Assembly (NCBI GenBank): GCA_938021455.1
Contig: CALIGP010000049.1
Location: 1 to 10,526, forward strand
Direction: 5' to 3'
From: an uncultured Lewinella sp.
GTDB lineage: Bacteria; Bacteroidota; Bacteroidia; Chitinophagales; Saprospiraceae
Length of the DNA stretch: 10,526 bases
Shown: positions 7,937 to 10,526 of the stretch, piece after piece
How the letters are laid out: the number at the start of each line of letters is the position of its first letter
Position numbering within the stretch: position 1 is the first letter of the stretch
Translations under genes and position numbers: made by a program
The notes under the pieces: model-generated
What the model was told of the DNA's origin: nothing
The model's database searches: none
Seen by the model: only the letters and a program-made list of their open reading frames with translations

Positions 7937-8383
7937 ACTTACTACACCCTCAATTACAAGCGACCCACGAATAGGTCTGACGACACTATTAGTTCTAATT
8001 GTATGGTGTATAACTGGCGTTTTAATAAGAAGCAGCGCGAAATCACGTATGAATGTTGGCCCAGAGAGGTCGATATGTTTGCTCCCGGTAGCCAGCCCTA
8101 TCCGGGCTGGCCAGTGACCTTTAAACAGGCTGATAATTTCAACATTAAGGAGGGGTACCTATTACCCATTCTCCGGTTTGAAGAATTGGATCAGGTGGTT
8201 ACGGTTATGGATCAATATACCAGTGAGGTGGTTTCTTCACTTAGAATAAAAGGTAATTCCTGGCAGCCCAAGGTTATGTATCCGGGTAGGTACAAAATAG
8301 CGGCAGGGGAGGGGAGTCAGCTTCGTTTCTTCTACAACCTCGAAGCGAAAAACCAGAACAATCAGGTACTTCAGATAGAGTGA
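7937..8383 (+). pseudogene. C-terminal remnant of a PhoD-like (alkaline phosphatase D family) phosphatase
   Basis: The frame is open from just after an in-frame TGA (7934-7936) to the TGA at 8381-8383. The first ATG is at 8003, giving 126 residues. The sequence R-F-N-K-K-Q-R-E-I-T-Y-E-C-W-P-R, then Y-P-G-W-P-V-T-F-K-Q-A-D-N, is what I recall from the tails of large secreted PhoD-like phosphatases in Planctomycetes, Verrucomicrobia and Bacteroidota. These tails continue with 'Y-L-P...L-R-F', 'V-D-x-x-S-G-E-V-V...L-R-I-K-G' and a beta-rich end, as here. The metal-binding catalytic domain, normally several hundred residues upstream, is absent: the sequence between this and the Crp/Fnr stop is not recognisable. 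So this is most likely a 5'-deleted pseudogene. It could also be a small free-standing protein started at 8003, but it has no signal peptide. Confidence 0.6.
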
Positions 8384-8432
8384 CCCCTCGCCAATCAATT
8401 ACCCCACAACTGTTAGCTTTAGTTATCAATAG

Positions 8433-8446
8433 TTGAACAAGTTCAA
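8433..8446. promoter_or_regulatory. FNR/CRP-box-like palindrome upstream of the HbpS-like gene
   Basis: TTGAACAAGTTCAA is a perfect palindrome of two TTGAA half-sites with a four-base centre, the same 5-4-5 layout as an FNR box (TTGAT-N4-ATCAA). A -7-like element, GACATTTG (8469-8476, one mismatch to TAnnTTTG), lies downstream. If it is used, the palindrome centre would sit about 40 bases before the transcript start, the place typical of activators. A T run at 8447-8452 means it could instead be a weak A/T-rich terminator for the remnant gene upstream. Confidence 0.5.
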
Positions 8447-8513
8447 TTTTTTGATTGAATCCCTTCCTGACATTTGCGCTTGTAGAACATTAACGAAACA
8501 GTAAAAACGAACG

Positions 8514-9008
8514 ATGAAAGGTAATTTCAGACTCACCATAAATATAGAAGTCTTACTTTTTGCTCTCCTTCTGGGTACGAGTAATGTTTATGCACAAAAT
8601 TCGTATGACATTACGCACGAAGAAGCGCTAGAAGCAATGATGGCAGCAAAAAAACATGCAGAACAGTTAGGCGTATTGGTAAATATTGCCGTAGTTGATG
8701 CCGGCGCAAACTTAAAAGCATTCGTTCGTATGGATGGTTCGTTTTTGGGCAGTATTGATGTCGCCATAAAAAAAGCTAAAACCTCCCGATACTTTGATAT
8801 AGACTCGGGCGAATTAGGGACCTTGACTCAGCCGGGAGGAATTATCTATAACATTGAACATTCCAACGGAGGGCTTATGACCTTCCCTGGTGGAATCCCG
8901 ATTAAGGATGAAAAAGGAAACATTATTGGAGCGATTGGCGTGAGCGGAGGCACTATTGAACAAGATCGAGAGATTGCTACCGCAGGAGCGAATGCGTTAA
9001 TCGAATAG
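8514..9008 (+). CDS. Secreted GlcG/HbpS-family (DUF336) protein
   Basis: 164 residues. A signal peptide covers about 1-27 (hydrophobic L-L-F-A-L-L-L core, then V-Y-A before Gln28), so it is exported. The mature part is a complete GlcG/HbpS fold. It has the opening helix D-I-T-H-E-E-A-L-E-A (32-41), the strand N-I-A-V-V-D-A-G-A-N-L-K-A-F (57-70) with R-M-D-G next, a helix with K-K-A-K-T-S (86-91), and the G-G-L-M-T-F-P-G-G-I-P-I turn (119-130). It ends with I-G-A-I-G-V-S-G-G. Members of this family include HbpS, a heme-binding extracellular protein in Streptomyces, and GlcG of glycolate loci; many are of unknown function. Heme binding here is only a possibility. A FNR-like palindrome lies 67 bases upstream, and the propeller-Dabb gene follows after 52 bases, so the two are probably co-transcribed. 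Confidence 0.93.
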   Translation: MKGNFRLTINIEVLLFALLLGTSNVYAQNSYDITHEEALEAMMAAKKHAEQLGVLVNIAVVDAGANLKAFVRMDGSFLGSIDVAIKKAKTSRYFDIDSGELGTLTQPGGIIYNIEHSNGGLMTFPGGIPIKDEKGNIIGAIGVSGGTIEQDREIATAGANALIE

Positions 9009-9027
9009 TATTTTTTCCGAAAAAATA
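9009..9027. repeat. A/T-rich perfect inverted repeat between the HbpS-like and propeller-Dabb genes
   Basis: Nine-base arms (9009-9017 and 9019-9027) flank a single base, directly after the HbpS-like stop codon. The hairpin would be almost wholly A-U. It is a poor terminator because no T run follows. It might slow RNA decay or mark a binding site, or be chance. Confidence 0.35.
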
Positions 9028-9060
9028 ATATCACCACCGCGAAGCTTTAAAAATAAAACC

Positions 9061-10526
9061 ATGGCAAAGATAAAACACACTATTCTTTTTGGCCTTCTAC
9101 TATTATCTCAGATTTGTTGGTCTCAGGCTATAGACAATTTGATGCTCTATCGCCAAGATTTCAAGGGCTTATCCGCTAACAATACAGTAACCGTAACCAG
9201 CTACGAAAAAAACGGCGCTCATTTCGTCTACGTAGGAGGCTTCAAAGGCATTGACGTATTCAGCTTAGGTAAGGATGGACTACTAACGGCTGTGAGTAAG
9301 CAGGAAATGTACAAAAAGGAAGGGCCGGCCAGAGGCATGGTTGCTGACCACATCAATGGAACGGACTTTCTATTCGTAGCCAACAAACATGGAGATGCTA
9401 TTGAAACGTTTGAGATCCTGGAGGATGGTTCCCTTGAACAAGTATCGTTAACCCTGGATACGGAGGAGACTTATCTTGGTACCGCGATTACATTGCAGGT
9501 GGTTCATATGGAGCAGGCATCTTATCTCTTCGTTGGTGGTTTAGAAGAAACTCCAGGACTGAGTAGTTTTAAGATAGAGAATGATGGCAAGCTATCCCAC
9601 GTCCAGTCTATGCCAGATGATGAAAGCATTCATACGGATGGTATCATCGGAATGTATACGCATAAGATCAAGAAGAAAACCTTCCTGTACACGGGAGGGT
9701 TTCAGGATAATGGGGTCAGCAGTTTCAGAGTGGATGAAGATGGCAGATTTAAAAACATCAATAGTATTAGTGATAATACTACGGATCGATATCTAACGGG
9801 TGCTTACCCCGTAACCGGAGTGGAGTTGGCTGGCAACTATTACGTTGTAGTTGGCCACAGGCACCATAAGTATTACAAACGAGGCAGTGGTTTTATTAAA
9901 AGACCTGATTTCGTATACCATGGTGATGCAGTAAGTGTCTTTAAGGTCAACAGAAAGGGAGCTTTAGTGCCTCATTTCGTTCTGAAAGACGATGAAAGCA
10001 TGAAACTGTCTGGACAAACAAGAATTGAGATTGTCTCCGTGAATAACAACGAAGCTATACTTGCCGTTGGCACAAGAGACGATGCCAGCATTCAACTTTG
10101 CAAGCTTGATGCAGAGGGTATTCTTAGCCCCTTAAGTTATTTAGAAACTGGGTTCTCCATCTATTACGGCTTGAGGTCTCATCAAATAGGGGACAACAAC
10201 TTTCTTATTGCAGGGTCAAATCAGTTCGATTTAAGAAAAGTGATTACTTATAAAGTAGCTCCCGAAATTAGCCGCGACGGAAAAATCCTGAGGCACATTG
10301 TAAACCTCAGATATAAGGATAAAGCAACCGAAGCAGAGGTTGATGATGCCGTAGAATTGTTTCTAAAGCTCAAAGATGACATCCCGGGAATCGCTGATAT
10401 TGAATGGGGAGTAAACGATAGCACGGAAGGAGCTAGTAAAGGCTTCACGCATACTTTTATCTTAACCTTCAATGATGAGCACGCCAGAGAAATTTATTTG
10501 TTTCATAGGGCGCATTTAGATCTGGT
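9061..10526 (+). CDS. Secreted seven-repeat beta-propeller with C-terminal Dabb domain (3' end outside window)
   Basis: The frame from ATG 9061 stays open to the window edge (488 codons). The start has an A-rich lead. A signal peptide is at about 1-22 (L-L-L-L-S-Q-I-C-W-S). Seven repeats follow, each with a strand ending in V-G-G or similar, then F-x(2-3)-x-D/E-G-x-L. The strands begin near residues 56, 103, 155, 208, 261, 331 and 381, about 50 apart, which suggests a seven-bladed propeller of the lactonase/phosphogluconolactonase-like type. From about 408 the sequence is a Dabb (stress-responsive alpha-beta barrel) domain: I-L-R-H-I-V start, the D-D-I-P-G-I-A-D-I-E-W-G block, then G-F-T-H-T-F and a Y-L-F-H-R-A-H block. 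The last 15-20 residues of Dabb should lie beyond the edge. Dabb proteins form dimers, and some are enzymes (olivetolic acid cyclase). Its job joined to a propeller is unknown. It follows the HbpS-like gene closely. Confidence 0.85.
   Translation, partial: MAKIKHTILFGLLLLSQICWSQAIDNLMLYRQDFKGLSANNTVTVTSYEKNGAHFVYVGGFKGIDVFSLGKDGLLTAVSKQEMYKKEGPARGMVADHINGTDFLFVANKHGDAIETFEILEDGSLEQVSLTLDTEETYLGTAITLQVVHMEQASYLFVGGLEETPGLSSFKIENDGKLSHVQSMPDDESIHTDGIIGMYTHKIKKKTFLYTGGFQDNGVSSFRVDEDGRFKNINSISDNTTDRYLTGAYPVTGVELAGNYYVVVGHRHHKYYKRGSGFIKRPDFVYHGDAVSVFKVNRKGALVPHFVLKDDESMKLSGQTRIEIVSVNNNEAILAVGTRDDASIQLCKLDAEGILSPLSYLETGFSIYYGLRSHQIGDNNFLIAGSNQFDLRKVITYKVAPEISRDGKILRHIVNLRYKDKATEAEVDDAVELFLKLKDDIPGIADIEWGVNDSTEGASKGFTHTFILTFNDEHAREIYLFHRAHLDL

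Noticed and set aside
7926..8117. Open frame of 63 codons overlapping the phosphatase tail
   Set aside because: It is out of frame with the tail that carries family motifs, and its second half is a shadow of that sequence. No domain or homology signal is seen.
1..10526. CRISPR array, tRNA, rRNA, insertion sequence or phage genes
   Set aside because: No regular repeat-spacer pattern, cloverleaf, transposase or integrase motif was seen in reading both strands.

Overview
The window looks like chromosomal DNA of a member of the Bacteroidota, probably a free-living or marine type such as Cytophagales or Saprospirales. The reasons are a SusD-type lipoprotein gene end, a large FG-GAP/ASPIC surface lipoprotein beside it, A-rich start regions without Shine-Dalgarno sequences, and protein families typical of that phylum. 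The exact lineage is inference.

Layout, left to right. (1) 1-420: the 3' end of a SusD/RagB gene, whose SusC partner should lie just left of the window, closed by a strong hairpin terminator (448-487). (2) 566-3895: a 1109-residue lipoprotein with two blocks of seven Asp-rich calcium-binding-type repeats around an ASPIC/UnbV domain, probably part of the same surface capture system. (3) 3896-4123: a gap between convergent genes. It holds an orphan minus-strand coding-like fragment (3964-4137) lying directly downstream of (4), a cytoplasmic MGH1/GH63-like glycosidase of about 879 residues on the minus strand (4124-6763). (5) 6764-7187: a divergent intergenic region with a predicted leader stem-loop in front of (6), a Crp/Fnr-type regulator (7188-7778). 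(7) 7937-8383: the leftover C-terminus of a PhoD-like phosphatase. (8) 8514-9008: a secreted GlcG/HbpS-family protein. It is followed after 52 bases by (9), a secreted seven-repeat beta-propeller with a C-terminal Dabb domain that runs off the right edge (9061-10526). No stop codon is seen in that last frame.

How the parts may work together. The left block is an outer-membrane nutrient-capture locus. The glycosidase stands alone and would act on small intracellular sugars. The right block is the most unusual: two exported proteins, HbpS-like and propeller-Dabb, form a probable operon. An FNR-box-like palindrome (8433-8446) lies upstream, at a spacing that would suit activation, and a Crp/Fnr gene sits less than 700 bases upstream of that palindrome. 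The regulatory link is inference. No tRNA, rRNA, CRISPR array or intact mobile element was seen.
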